A stretch of DNA of 64,000 nucleotides from Chrysaora quinquecirrha (GCA_014526335.1 JACTAT010000052.1:3236686-3300685), one strand, 5' to 3'. Shown: positions 1 through 10,977, counted from the stretch's first letter. A program made the numbers and translations. The notes: generated by a model from the sequence alone, not told the origin.

Positions 1-156
1 TGATACATTACGAGGCTTTTATGAATTTTTTTTCTCAAATATTGATATTTTTGCAAAATATTGTTTCACAATCAGTACCTTATATGATAGAACACCACCT
101 ATCACATTTGATTTTCGAAACAAACAATTTAGGAGAAGAGGAATGGAGCCTCAGAT

Positions 157-497
157 ATTAAAGGTCATGGCTTTTATATAGAGCCGTTATCTATCACTGG
201 ACATATTCAGCAGCGCTTTACAATTATTTACCCCTTTACCTCAGGCCATTTTTTTTCATCATTTTTTTGCTTTACTCCCTGGGGAGTATATATCGACTCG
301 CTTGCAGCCATACAGTCGGCGCTACGAGGGTATAAAGGCCTTCATCAGTAAGGTACCAATTTTACACCTTGGTGTGGTGTCACAGAGAGCAAGTTTTTAC
401 ACCTTGTAAATTTGTGCTCCCTAGCCTGGATTTGAACCACAGACCCTGAGCCCAAATGGCGCAAGTGCTAACCATTACGCTACGCTGCTCTCAGAAA
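157..497 (-). mobile_element. tRNA-derived SINE, left arm only
   Basis: Read on the minus strand, the head (about 430-497) resembles a tRNA gene. It has an A-box-like GCGTAATGGTTAGC and a B-box GGTTCAAATCC. A body follows with the element GGTGTAAAATTGGTACC, typical of metazoan SINE cores. The right arm lacks it: sequence equivalent to the two flanks is contiguous near 16400, so it inserted after the duplication or was lost from the other arm. Confidence 0.7.
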
Positions 498-721
498 TTT
501 AGTCTGTTATTCCTACACATAGCTTTTCTTACAAGTAATCCATGAACAGAATGTTTTTAGAGTCTTATCTGAATTGTGTAAACTTCAAGAACAAGACACA
601 CAAAGAATAAAAAACCATTATGTTTGCTTGAATCACTGAACGATGGCATTGAATTAAAAACTTTAAAGCACTCTTATGATAGCAAATTTGAAACTCATTT
701 ATTCTATTTACAATATCAGTG

Positions 722-1960
722 TCAATGGGCCTTTTGCACAAATCTCAATCCACAATAACCACAACTGTTGGGAATGCCTTGGTCCTGAAACAACCAGAAA
801 TTACTGTGTAAATTGCTGTTATTTTGATGATTATATAATAGTGCAGTGGCCCTATCAAGGTTGCACTTCCTGACACTATGAGGTAGCTGGATTAGACCAC
901 AATAATGTTAATGAAAAATCACCATATAGGAGGGTAAAGGGCAGGTAACCATAATTTTAGCTGCAATGCATGCTGCATAGGCTTATTACACACAAGTCCC
1001 GGTTCTGCTCATAAAATCTACCACAACAGCCACTTTTTTACATGCAAAAGCCATGAGTCCTAGTTTGAGAACCTTTGTATTGATGGAACTAAGTTGCAGG
1101 AAATATAAATATAAAAATATAAAGATATGCAAATGCTGATTAAGGTAGTCAAGCAAACACAATAACTCACCAGGTTAATGTAAACTTTTGGATGACCTAA
1201 TGCACCACCTCCTAGAAGTAAAACAGTTATTTTGTTTTAATTTTTACTTAAATCAACTTTCAAATAAAATATGTAGTAGAAAATGACTTTTCTCAAGTCA
1301 CTACAGAGTGCCAGTTCCTTGACTTTTTGGAAATACAGTAACCAGGTAACTGCTTATAAACTCAAAATGAAAATCAAACTGACCTCCATCACAAGACACA
1401 ACTCTGCCATCAACTTCTATAGGAGGAACTTCATCAATGAGTTGTTGACTAAAATTGGGATTCACCTTGAAAAGAAACAGGGACGTTAATAACATCTTGT
1501 TGCAGAGTTCTTAAATGTTGGAAAAGGAAAAAAATGTCAGACTTTGAAAAAAAGATGTGCCTGTGTTGTATAAGGAGGAAAAGGTGTATTCACCTCTTTT
1601 TGCTTGTCAACAAATCTGGCTCTCCTGAAATCATCTTCCTTGAATTGCTAGATAAAAAAAGAAATTGCTAATCATTCTTTTATAAAACTGCTTCCTCAGA
1701 AACTCTTTAAGCACACTGAAAATGCTGCTTTTTGCCTTTTCTAGCTCGACATAAGCAGCAGTAAGATGATAAAGTGGCCTAAAAGTAAGTTAGTAACATT
1801 TAGCTCTAAGAAAATCTTAAGTTACCTGGCCTGTATGCGTGACCTTGTCCTCCCATACAAATCTTTTGGCTTGTAAAGCGATTGCAGGAATTACTCTCTT
1901 GCCATCTCTAGCCAGAAGATTGGGTGAGACCTGCCGCAGCTGCCTGATCAGTGCCGCCAT
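722..1960 (-). CDS. NDUFS6: NADH dehydrogenase iron-sulfur protein 6 (complex I, 13 kDa subunit), copy A
   Basis: NDUFS6 is a small zinc-binding subunit of the peripheral arm of mitochondrial complex I. The minus-strand exons are 1958..1826 (start codon at 1960-1958), 1647-1594, 1465-1384, 1211-1171 and 784-722, all with GT/AG borders and compatible phases, giving 124 codons plus stop. The precursor has an Arg-rich, acid-poor N-terminal presequence of about 35 residues, then FVWEDKVTHTGQ, and ends with the zinc-site pattern C-DGGGGALGH-PKVYINL and CGYCGLRF. These match the animal family, whose human member is also 124 aa. No frameshift or stop is seen, so it looks functional. Its mature part differs from copy B at only one residue (Ile versus Val in exon 5), while the presequence differs at seven. 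Confidence 0.95.
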
Positions 1961-2119
1961 GATGAAAAGTCAGAATTAAAATTAAAGCAAAAAAGCATCG
2001 ATAATTTCTAGTTCAAGTTTCAGAATAAGATTGAAACCGAGTAACTTAGGGCTTTCTCAAGTTCAAGGTTCAGAGTAAAAGGAGTTGATATTCGTTGAGT
2101 TGTTGAGCTTGACATTCGT

Positions 2120-2350
2120 TGAAAGATTCTTAAGTTTTTGAGTGGTACAAAATTTCAAAATTGCGAGATACAGCGCAAACATGAAACATCTCTGGACGCA
2201 AGCTTTTTCGTCTTTCACTCCTCAAACTATAAACGTCAGAAACAAACAATTGACTAAAGCAAAATTGACTAAGGCAAAATTTATACCCAGATGAGGATCG
2301 AAATAAACCCATCAGAAAGTGGAGCCGAATCGGCATTGTGCTTTAAACAC
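2120..2350 (-). promoter_or_regulatory. TATA-bearing dispersed module upstream of NDUFS6 copy A
   Basis: This sequence recurs upstream of the right NDUFS6 (14135-14365), near both receptor genes and twice in a syntrophin intron. On the minus strand it contains CTGGGTATAAATTTTGCC (TATA at 2285-2279), then a conserved GACGTTTATAG and GAGGAGTG stretch. It lies about 170-390 bp upstream of the NDUFS6 start codon in the sense orientation, so it plausibly is the promoter. The inverted CCAAT box seen in the right copy is altered here (TGATGG instead of TGATTGG). The promoter role is inferred. Confidence 0.5.
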
Positions 2351-2801
2351 CAATCAGCTTGCGGGATACAGGGTTACAGCGGGAAGATCAATAGAATTAA
2401 TTGAGGTTACGGATATAAGTAGAGACGTGTTGTTTTGTCCTATCCCCTCAGCTCTGATTCCAATCCCTTGATTCAAAGTAAGTTTAATTACAACAAAAAA
2501 TTTCTCTAGTATTATATAACTGACAGAAAATAACAAGAAAAAGTTTTACAAGTTTACATAGCTATTCATTAGTTGGTGTTGTAATATTTCTTTGTACACG
2601 AAACGAAAATCTTCACAATACCATCATTTTTAAATCACTATGCTTGAGCGAAGCCAAAATTTAAGATTTAGGGTTCCCATTAAGGCCTGTGAGTGACTGG
2701 AGTCGTGGACTCCCGAATAAATTTTATTGATTTATGTTACATAGATAGAAATGCTTTGCACCTCTAAATTTCTTATCAGAAGTTCAGAGAAGATTCCTAA
2801 A

Positions 2802-3827
2802 TCACTCGCGCGAAGTCAGAGTATCAAATCGAAGACGAATTAAGAAAATATCGTATGTAGTGGCCAAGTTTGGGCAAGAAGTACTTTTCATAACATCTAA
2901 ATTGGAATCCAGTTTCGGCTTAATGGTTGCCTTCTTTCGAAGCTCCCACTTGCATAAAAAGCGGACAAGGCGCGCTATCTTGCACTGGCCTTTCCTTTTT
3001 CTTAACAAATAAATCACTGGCTTCAAGAATGTCAGTGAAAATCGCAGACACGAAGCAAACACCATAGCACTGTGGCTAAGATCACGTTTGAAGAGTAGAT
3101 CGATTGAAACTACAAGATCTGGAAGGGTGCAAACCAAAAACAGACCCATAACAATGAGGAAAGTTTTGATTGTTTTCGAATGCTCAGCAACTAAGATTGT
3201 TTTCCAGTTAGCAGAGAATTTATCTGTACTGACTCTGTTACTAGATTTCCGAGCGATTCTTGCGATGCGTATACAACAGTAGAGTATCATAAAATATGGG
3301 ATTGCTCTTCCAAATATCGTATCCAATACAATTAGAAAGTCCGAATCGTTTTTACTGGTCAATCTCCATCCCCATAGCGTGCAGTTGACGCAGTCATCGC
3401 CAGTATCGTTCAAGTCAAGATGTCTTGTAATGAACAGTACGCTGAAGACCAATGTTGATATCCATATAATGGTTACAATAGCCTGCGTTTTTTGATTGAG
3501 TACAGTAACAGACCTCAGCTTGCGCTGAATTAGATAATAACGGTCCAGTACCATTGCAGTTAGGTTGAATATTGTAACAGAATAAAACCAGTGGTCCAGG
3601 AACAGGACTGCAAGGCCAAAGACATGCCACTTCGAGGATGTTACTGTTCTTGAGACCGCTATCGGAAGCATAACTGCTAACGTTGTAAGTAAGTCTGCGA
3701 AGCATTGGCTCAACAAAAGCAAGTTTATATGAGTCTGGTATCGACCTGAGCTTATAAGACAGCACATTGAAATCGTATTTGAGGCTAAGGAAAGTGCGAT
3801 AAAGGATCCAAGGACTGCGGTGATCAT
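2802..3827 (-). CDS. Rhodopsin-family G protein-coupled receptor, copy A
   Basis: This is a single-exon gene of 341 residues with seven hydrophobic segments. It has a TM1 Asn (N17), the TM2 motif FADLL, the TM3 end motif DRY (95-97), a TM4 Trp (W122), a TM6 Pro in CTLPD, and a TM7 motif KPVIYLL in place of NPxxY. Asp78 falls at 3.32, the position that binds amines in aminergic receptors, but the ligand is unknown. ECL2 has Cys146 and Cys149. The TM3 partner Cys (3.25) is Gly71 here, whereas copy B has Cys71. The N-terminus before TM1 is almost absent. The minus-strand sequence just upstream has a pyrimidine-rich AG, suggesting a 5' UTR intron. An AATAAA-like signal lies near 2720. It is 14 substitutions away from copy B. 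Confidence 0.9.
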   Translation of the reverse strand: MITAVLGSFIALSLASNTISMCCLISSGRYQTHINLLLLSQCFADLLTTLAVMLPIAVSRTVTSSKWHVFGLAVLFLDHWFYSVTIFNLTAMVLDRYYLIQRKLRSVTVLNQKTQAIVTIIWISTLVFSVLFITRHLDLNDTGDDCVNCTLWGWRLTSKNDSDFLIVLDTIFGRAIPYFMILYCCIRIARIARKSSNRVSTDKFSANWKTILVAEHSKTIKTFLIVMGLFLVCTLPDLVVSIDLLFKRDLSHSAMVFASCLRFSLTFLKPVIYLLRKRKGQCKIARLVRFLCKWELRKKATIKPKLDSNLDVMKSTSCPNLATTYDIFLIRLRFDTLTSRE

Positions 3828-4224
3828 TTTGTAGAATATCTACACAGAAAAAAGAAGAATATTAGTTTATAGATTTATCTTGCGGCCTGCTACGCAGGCA
3901 GCCAGTAGTAGCAGCCAAAGCCAGTAGTACCAGATTAGCCTTGGCATGGCAAGACAAGATTCTTCCTTCCAGAGTCTTTGAAAGACAAGACTCCATCTAA
4001 TGACTTTGATTTCCTCTTCATTTCCAGTCCATTCCACCATAGTCAGCAAAATTTCCTTGCTGGGTGCGGTGCGAGGATGCTCGTTACCTGAACTTTCGCC
4101 ATGCTTTAAATAGATAGAATAGCTTACTGATTGACAAATATCTACATGAAAAAAATACTCAACACTATAGTTTTTGAGCCATACAAAAATTCAGGGTAGC
4201 GAAAACAGCGGAAAAATTTTTGGT
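3828..4224 (-). other. 5' flank of receptor copy A
   Basis: This stretch matches 12130-12524 of the right arm. It probably holds the 5' UTR intron and upstream exon of the receptor. An acceptor-like pyrimidine tract ending in AG sits just upstream of the start codon. No coding gene is recognised. Confidence 0.4.
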
Positions 4225-4370
4225 CAAAGTTACTCTTGTCTGACACTCCTCATCAGAGTATAAACGTAAAAAACAAACCTAAATAATAGACCAGGGCGGA
4301 ATGTACTCAGATGCGTGTCGAAATGCGCGAACCAGAAGAGTGAAGCTGGGAAGTTGCCGTTTTTTGAGTC
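4225..4370 (-). promoter_or_regulatory. Dispersed promoter-like module near receptor copy A
   Basis: On the minus strand this repeats the core of the module at 2120-2350: a CATTTCGA-like stretch, CGTTTATACTCTG and GAGGAGTGTCAGAC. Its TATA position has decayed. It lies about 400 bp upstream of the receptor start codon in the sense orientation. In the right arm the equivalent copy is at 11495-11632 and is separated from the gene by a transposon. A regulatory role is an inference from position. Confidence 0.4.
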
Positions 4371-4374
4371 TACT

Positions 4375-4740
4375 ACTAGCCTAGGGCTACTCAGTCGACT
4401 TTACACTTTACCCCTGGTCTGGATGCATTAGCATATAGCAGGGTGCAGCCACACACGGCTCATTACTGACCAGGTACCCATTTATACACCTGGGTGGAGA
4501 GAGGCACATTTGTCAACTTGCCCAAGGTTGTTATCTCTGAAACACATATAGCAAGGTACAACCACACACGGTGCTCATAACTACCGACCAGGTACCCATT
4601 TATACACCTGGGTGGGGAGAGGCACACTTGTGTTAACAAAATGCTCAAGGTTGTTGTCACAAGTGGAAAGACCGTGGCTCGAACCCACAACATTTTCGTT
4701 GTGAGTCCAGCACGCTAACCACTGCGCCACAGAGACCACA
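4375..4740 (-). mobile_element. tRNA-derived SINE with internally duplicated tail
   Basis: On the minus strand the head reads GGCGCAGTGGTTAGCGTG with a downstream GGTTCGAGCC, that is tRNA-like A and B boxes. The conserved body motif GTGTATAAATGGGTACCTGG follows. The body from the Cys-rich CCCCTCTCCACCCAGG part to the CACACGG part occurs twice here, about 115 bp apart, but once in the right-arm counterpart (11231-11470). Confidence 0.75.
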
Positions 4741-4989
4741 ACACGAACAGGTTGTTTTCATGCGAAAGGAAACGGCCTGAAGCAATTCAAAACAGGAGTA
4801 GGGCATAAGCAATTTACTGATTCGCGAAGAAGTAAAAATAGTCAAAAATAGTATACTACTTAGTTGCTAGTAATTACTGAAATCTGAAAAACTGATAATA
4901 GTTGGAGGGTCTCAGAAAGCCGAGAGCAAGCAAAAATAACGACTCAGAAAGTCGGTTGAAAGTTATGTGTGTTGCTACTTACTTCATCA

Positions 4990-5295
4990 ATGTTCTATCG
5001 TCTGTTAAAAACACGTGAAGTCAGGCGTTTTGGTTCTGCAAATGTCAACAAATTATCTTTGAAATTATCTAAAAACCTTTTTCAAATATCAAACTTATCA
5101 TCATATTCATCTGAAGTAAGCCTGCGAAAAGAACTTCTGCAAAATGGTGAAATGTTGACTAATCAGCAAGGTTCGCTTTCAAAATCCTCGACTTTTCGGT
5201 TTTCTAATGGAAAGACAGCTGGCCATCTCGGAACTTCAGCAGAGATTCCGATTGTAAATGAAAGTATTATTTTCTCGCCTCATGTTCTTAACTGA
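4990..5295 (+). CDS. Hypothetical ORF conserved between arms, intact only in the left arm
   Basis: This is a 101-codon ORF starting ATGTTCTATCGTCTG and ending IIFSPHVLN-stop. The protein is rich in Ser, Lys and Asn and matches no family I recognise. The right-arm counterpart (about 10677-10977, minus strand) keeps the last 75 residues closely but has a one-base deletion near 10935 that breaks the frame. That loss argues against strong selection. It may simply be an open stretch of repeat DNA. Confidence 0.25.
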   Translation: MFYRLLKTREVRRFGSANVNKLSLKLSKNLFQISNLSSYSSEVSLRKELLQNGEMLTNQQGSLSKSSTFRFSNGKTAGHLGTSAEIPIVNESIIFSPHVLN

Positions 5296-5404
5296 TATAA
5301 CACAAGAACAGAAAAAAACATATGGTACAGTGCATCTATTAAAAAGCAGATTATTTACACCAAGCTTAACACATGCTTCAAGCAAAATTCAAACAATTAG
5401 CCAA

Positions 5405-6140
5405 AGTTTAGGTCCTTGCCAAACGATCAAACATTGTTAATCAAACATTTTAAATTTGCTGTACAACAAATGTTTAAACGTTTGGCCACGTCCAAACACT
5501 TTTTCTGACAAGCAAAAGTAAAAAGAACTTTGTGGCGTGATGTTTCTGAAAATTTCAAAAACATTTTTTGCTTGACAAGCAAATTTCAAATTTTGGACCA
5601 ACAATGTTTGATCGTTTGGCCAGGGCCTTACTCCATTTACTCTAATCATTAACATGTCTATATAATCATTTTAAACTTCTCGAGGCCCTGGCCAAACGAT
5701 TAAACATTGTTAGTCAAACATTTTAAACTTGCTTTACAACAAATGTTTGTCCTTTTGGACACGTCCGAAAACATTACGGTCCAGCATTTTGAAACAACGA
5801 AGTCATTGCTAATGCGCAAGCTCGGACGCCTTGTTGCTTAGAAATGCTTCGAGGCGGTGGAATGTTGCAAGTTGTTGCAGTTTGTCAAAAACAAAAGAAA
5901 CGTTTTACAAGCAATGTTGGAAAGGCGGCCAAACGATCAAACATTGCTTCACAAGCAAAAATAAGCAACATTTGTTGCGTGATGTTTTTGAAGAAGTTCA
6001 AAAACTTTTTTGCTTGACGCAAGCAAAAAATGTTGGATGAGGAATGTTTTTTGGATACGGCCAAACGGTCAAACATTTTGCTTGACAAGCAAATCTCAAA
6101 TGTTGGACCAACAATGTTTGATCGTTTGGCCAGGGCCTAA
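5405..6140. mobile_element. Two adjacent inverted-repeat elements, GGCCCTGGCCAAACG family (left arm)
   Basis: Unit 1 (about 5409-5630) and unit 2 (about 5684-6140) each begin with a version of GGCCCTGGCCAAACGATC and end with its complement GATCGTTTGGCCAGGGCC. Inside, the word TTTGGCCACGTCC and AAACATTG/CAATGTTT blocks recur in both orientations, so each unit can fold along its whole length. Right-arm partners are at 9838-10295 and 10344-10560. A third locus is at 41455-42385. No transposase reading frame is present. Confidence 0.7.
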
Positions 6141-6394
6141 CAGTGAAACATTTTTTCTTGATAAGCAAATTTCAGATGTTATGGAAACATTGTTTTATCA
6201 GGGCCTATGGAACAGCCGAAAGAATACGACAAATTTCTAAAATTATGCAAGAAAGGTATGTAGAAAGGTACTGCTTCCGGTATTTCGGTATTAGGAACGG
6301 TACTTATAACTATTACCCAAATATCGATATCAACTTGGTAAGATGACAAAATTAGACCAGTATTTTGTTGGTTATATGGAGGACTCGAGAAAAC

Positions 6395-6535
6395 ATTTCT
6401 TGTCTCTACGACATGCAAATGACTTGGGGGACATGTTGCTCGCTTGCCACTCGCATGTTTAGCCACCCTGGAAGACACGCCGAATAAAAATTCGCGTGCG
6501 ACATGTCTCCCAGTTTAGCCAGAGCTTAAGGCAGG
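6395..6535 (-). mobile_element. End of a TGGCTAAACTAGGAGACATG-type element (left arm)
   Basis: On the minus strand this begins CTCTGGCTAAACTGGGAGAC, followed by ATGTCGCACGCGAA and the internal block GGGTGGCTAAACATGCGAG. The same blocks, with both termini, are found at 38351-38956 and 53777-54006. The matching right-arm copy is at about 9445-9560. Confidence 0.55.
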
Positions 6536-7010
6536 CCTGCTTTTCATTGAAAAGTGAGGAAGATTTGCAGCGAAGTCTATATTTATCTGGAGGAGGGGAT
6601 AAGAACTCATAGTCCTCTGCTCAAGGGAAGGTACTTGACCATGATTTTACTTAGGGAGGTCCCGGGTTAGCACAGATCTCATTTTTATACTGATTTCATA
6701 TAAAATCTCGAAAATATGTACACATTTTGTGAAACGTTATCCCGACATTTTGCAGATTTCTATCAAATGTATAGAAAAACAAGAAATATAGAAATATATA
6801 ATGTAGAATGCATGTAGAGCAGTTGGCCGTTCCTGCCATGATGATAATCAGCTGTTTTTTTTAAATTAATCAGGAAAGTTCCCTATCTTAGAGCATACGG
6901 TGAGGTCACATTAAACAGTTTTAACATCGGAATTCGACGGTTTAGTTAGTACTGTTGTTGTTTGAAAGTTTTTTGCTGGAAAGGGGGCTTGCAAAGCAAA
7001 AGTGGGGCAA

Positions 7011-7510
7011 NNNNNNNNNNNNNNNNNNNNNNNNNNNNNNNNNNNNNNNNNNNNNNNNNNNNNNNNNNNNNNNNNNNNNNNNNNNNNNNNNNNNNNNNNN
7101 NNNNNNNNNNNNNNNNNNNNNNNNNNNNNNNNNNNNNNNNNNNNNNNNNNNNNNNNNNNNNNNNNNNNNNNNNNNNNNNNNNNNNNNNNNNNNNNNNNNN
7201 NNNNNNNNNNNNNNNNNNNNNNNNNNNNNNNNNNNNNNNNNNNNNNNNNNNNNNNNNNNNNNNNNNNNNNNNNNNNNNNNNNNNNNNNNNNNNNNNNNNN
7301 NNNNNNNNNNNNNNNNNNNNNNNNNNNNNNNNNNNNNNNNNNNNNNNNNNNNNNNNNNNNNNNNNNNNNNNNNNNNNNNNNNNNNNNNNNNNNNNNNNNN
7401 NNNNNNNNNNNNNNNNNNNNNNNNNNNNNNNNNNNNNNNNNNNNNNNNNNNNNNNNNNNNNNNNNNNNNNNNNNNNNNNNNNNNNNNNNNNNNNNNNNNN
7501 NNNNNNNNNN
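7011..7510. other. Assembly gap (500 N)
   Basis: A run of exactly 500 N, probably a fixed-size placeholder, so the true distance is unknown. It sits at the inner edge of the left arm, where a long inverted repeat would be expected to break an assembly. Confidence 1.
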
Positions 7511-8132
7511 TGCTATTTGAACCTTGACTGCATGATCAGAGAGCCAACGGTATTTCACCTGAATCATGCAGTCCAGGTTTGAATGCCATATATTGTGCCA
7601 CTTTTGGAGAAATCTATCCTAGTGTTTGCCATTCATGACAAATGCGTACAGTCCCGTTATTAACTTAATGATGTAACAATTATATACACTAGCGTATCTC
7701 GTGTAAAAGATTTACATCTTCATTTTCAGGTTCTATTCAAGAAAGTCTGGTTTACTAATGTTCAAAATCCATGCTGGTGTTTTGGGGCGTCCGATTCCTC
7801 CAACAGCAAGAAGGCTTGTTGCATTTACATTTCATCCTTTCTATCCTTTTGCAATTTCCGTGCAAAGAAATAACTCTGAATATGTTGTCAATTTTCATAT
7901 AAGACATTTCACACGTGATGGTTCAGATCATATCTGAAAGAGCAGTAAGTAAGAGACTTAAGAGTATTTTTGAAATTCTTTGTAATTTTTCCTGTAATCG
8001 TGACTGTTTATGACTCTCTGCCATAAAGACATCTCAAAGACAGTTGAACCTTGATAAGAGGACCTCCCAAGGGAAATATAAATTTGTTCGACTTTGTGAG
8101 TTTTCGACTTTTCTAGGTTAACACCTACACCA
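7511..8132. other. Palindrome spacer, first part
   Basis: About 7515-7575 read on the minus strand resembles a degenerate tRNA-like SINE head (CCGTTGGCTCTCTGATCA, then GGTTCAAAT). A related copy is at 59295-59365. The rest is AT-rich single-copy-looking DNA without a recognisable gene. Confidence 0.4.
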
Positions 8133-8514
8133 GAGGCCTGTTCATATGAGCCTGCTTACCGGGCCAGCCCACTAGGCGAGATCCCACCTAATCCTCCCAC
8201 CCCCATACAGAATTCAATCCTGTTCATATGAGAAAGCGGGCTAGCCTGGTAAGCGAGATCTTGCTTGAGCAGTGGCGAGATCTCGGCAGATGAGCTGAAA
8301 ATTTCTCATATGAACACTCCTCATCAACAATCCCACTAGCCGGGCTTGTTTTGTATCAACAGCGCATGTGTGAAACCACAAAACGCTTTGAAATTGCCGA
8401 AATGAACAATTTTCATCTCGGTAGGTAGGCCAGAATTATCCCATATGAACAGAAGTTGAAATTTGCCTCGCATAGTGGGCTGGCCTGGTAAGCTGGCTTA
8501 TATGAACTGGCCCT
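8133..8514. mobile_element. Miniature inverted-repeat element in the spacer
   Basis: The left end AGAGGCCTGTTCATATGAGC and the complement of the right end, AGGGCCAGTTCATATAAGCC, match over roughly 45 bp, including a shared CAGCCCACTA. Internal blocks (GAGATC, TTCATATGAG) also recur inverted. No reading frame of note is present, so it is nonautonomous. Confidence 0.6.
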
Positions 8515-8963
8515 AACCAAGCCAAGGGAGACGGGAAAAATTCGAAATAGCGAGAGTTCCACTTAAATTCTAGTATTCTAGTTTAATGCTTCTTTTTTGC
8601 TAAGGGTTCTGGGGGATTTAGAAGCCCGCCGTTCCGGTCACTTAACGTCCCGCAAGATGCAGATTTAAGAAAAGGCTGTTCTATCTCCGAAACATATTTG
8701 CATAATCCGATGTTTTGGAAAAAACTGATGACCCCCCTTTTGCCCTTTGAAAGTCTTCTATGTTCTCTTCTGCCCAGTCGGTATTCGGAGTCTCTCTAAA
8801 TCTCTATACATAATGCAAGATTCAATCTTCTTTAAATTCAAATCTTCCTCTTAAGCAGCCTTTCTTGTGAAAATTTCAAAATAACAGCTGGTTAATTCCC
8901 ATCGTCGACTCTTTCGCAACCATCTCCAAGACAGAACTTTTTATGTTTTGTTTTTTGGGGGTC
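8515..8963. other. Palindrome spacer, last part
   Basis: AT-rich DNA without any reading frame, tRNA or repeat that I recognise. It ends where the right arm begins at about 8964. Confidence 0.4.
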
Positions 8964-9444
8964 TTGCCCCACTTTTTGCTTTGCAAGCCCCCTTTCCAGC
9001 AAAAACTTTCAAACAACAACAGTACTAACTAAACCGTCGAATTCCGATGTTAAAACTGTTTAATGTGACCTCACCGTATGCTCTAAGATAGGGAACTTTC
9101 CTGATTAATTTAAAAAAAACAGCTGATTATCATCATGGCAGGAACGGCCAACTGCTCTACATGCATTCTAAATTATATATTTCTATATTTCTTGTTTTTC
9201 TATACATTTGATAGAAATCTGCAAAATGTCGAGATAACGTTTCACAAAATGTGTACATATATTCGAGATTTTATATGAAATCAGTATAAAAATGAGATCT
9301 GTGCTAACCCGGGACCTCCCTAAGTAAAATCATGGTCAAGTACCTTCCCTTGAGCAGAGGACTATGAGTTCTTATCCCCTCCTCCAGATAAATATAGACT
9401 TCGCTGCAAATCTTCCTCACTTTTCAATGAAAAGCAGGCCTGCC

Positions 9445-9660
9445 TTAAGCTCTGGCTAAACTGGGAGACATGTCGCACGCGAATTTTTATTCGGCGTGTC
9501 TTCTAGGGTGGCTAAACATGCGAGTGGCAAGCGAGCAACATGTCCCCATGTCATTTGCATGTCGTAGAGACAAGAAATGCTTTCTCGAGTCCTCCATATA
9601 ACCAACAAAATACTGGTCTAATTTTGTCATCTTACCAAGATGATATCGATATTTGGGTAA
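9445..9660 (+). mobile_element. End of a TGGCTAAACTGGGAGACATG-type element (right arm)
   Basis: Partner of 6395-6535, beginning CTCTGGCTAAACTGGGAGAC. It was carried through the duplication, so its insertion predates it. Confidence 0.5.
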
Positions 9661-9837
9661 TAGTTATAAGTACCGTTCCTAATACCGAAATACCGGAAGC
9701 AGTACCTTTCTACATACCTTTCTTGCATAATTTTAGAAATTTGTCGTATTCTTTCGGCTGTTCCATAGGCCCTGATAAAACAATGTTTCCATAACATCTG
9801 AAATTTGCTTATCAAGAAAAAATGTTTCACTGTTAGG

Positions 9838-10560
9838 CCCTGGCCAAACGATCAAACATTGTTGGTCCAACATTTGAGATTTGCTTGTCATGCAAAATGT
9901 TTGACCGTTTGGCCACGTCCAAAAACATTCCTCGTCCAACATTTTTTGCTTGCGTCAAGCAAAAAAGTTTTTGAACTTCTTCAAAAACATCACGCAACAA
10001 ATTTTGCTTATTTTTGTTTGTGAAGCAATCTTTGATCGTTTCACCGCCTTTCCAACATTGCTTGCGAAACGTTTCTTTTGTTTTGGACAATCTGCAACAC
10101 CTTGCAACATTTCACCGCCTCGCAGCATTTCTAAGCAACAAGACGTTCGAGCTTGCGCATTATCAGTGACTTCGTTGTTTAAAATGCTGGACAGTGATGT
10201 TTTCGGACATGGCCGAACGCTCAAACATTTGTTGTAAAGCAAGTTTAAAATGTTTGACTAACAATGTTTGATCGTTTGGCCAGGGCCTCGAGAAGTTTAA
10301 AATGATTATATAGACATGTTGATGATTAGAGTAAATGGAATAAGGCCCTGGCTAAACGATCAAACATTGTTGGTCCAACATTTGAAGTTAGCTTGTCAAG
10401 CAAAAAATGTTTTTGAAATTTTTCAGAAACATCACGCCACAAAGTTTTTTACTTTTGCTTGTCAAAAAAGTGTTTGGACATGGCCAAACGCTCAGACATT
10501 TGTTGTACAGCAAATTTAAAATGTTTGACCAACAATGGTTGATCGTTTGGCAAGGACCTA
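9838..10560. mobile_element. Two adjacent GGCCCTGGCCAAACG-family elements (right arm)
   Basis: Units at about 9838-10295 and 10344-10560 correspond in reverse order to the two left-arm units. The termini GGCCCTGGCCAAACGATC and GATCGTTTGGCCAGGGCC are preserved. Both elements predate the duplication. Confidence 0.7.
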
Positions 10561-10676
10561 AACTTTGGCTAATTGTTTGAATTTGCTTGAAACATGTGTT
10601 AAGCTTGGTGTAAATAAGCTGCTTTTTAATAGATGCACTGTACCATATGTTTTTTTCTGTTCTTGTGTTATATCAG

Positions 10677-10977
10677 TTAAGAACATGAGGCGAGAAAATA
10701 ATACGTTCATTTACAATCGGAATCTCTGCTGAAGTTCCGAGATGGCCAGCTGTCTTTCCATTAGAAAACCGAAAAGTCGAGGATTTTGAAAGTGAACCTT
10801 GCTGATTATTCAGCATTTCACCATGTTGCAGAAGTTCTTTTCGCAGGTTAATTTCGGGTGAAAATGATGATAAGTTTGATATTTTAAAAAGTTTTTTAGA
10901 TGATTTCAAAGATAATTTGTTGATAAGGCAAAACCAAAGCGCCTGACTTCACGTGTTTTTAAAAGACGATAGAACAT
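10677..10977 (-). pseudogene. Frameshifted counterpart of the hypothetical ORF at 4990-5295
   Basis: The minus-strand reading of the last 75 codons matches the left ORF (GKTAGHLGTSAEIPIVNE and IIFSPHVLN). Upstream, a single-base deletion relative to the left arm near 10935 shifts the frame and leads to a stop. No known function. Confidence 0.25.

Larger units (their letters stand above)
1..7010. repeat. Left arm of a giant inverted duplication
   Basis: This arm is the reverse complement of about 8964-16562, gene by gene and in most intergenic DNA. Position 1 pairs with about 16562, and 7010 (the gap edge) pairs with about 8964. The match runs to the first base of the window, so the arm may continue beyond it. 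It carries NDUFS6 and a receptor gene on the minus strand. Arm-specific differences include a tRNA-derived SINE at about 157-497 and a partly duplicated SINE tail at about 4440-4640. Coding exons of the two arms differ by several percent, more than expected for ordinary alleles. Confidence 0.93.

Noticed and set aside
4700..4740. Functional tRNA gene
   Set aside because: A and B boxes are present, but the sequence runs into a SINE body and the cloverleaf cannot be completed. The same holds for 11231, 430-497, 24500, 47100, 53600 and 59300.
6911..7582. Long open frames spanning the first N gap
   Set aside because: They consist of ambiguous bases with a few real codons at the edges, and are artefacts of the gap.
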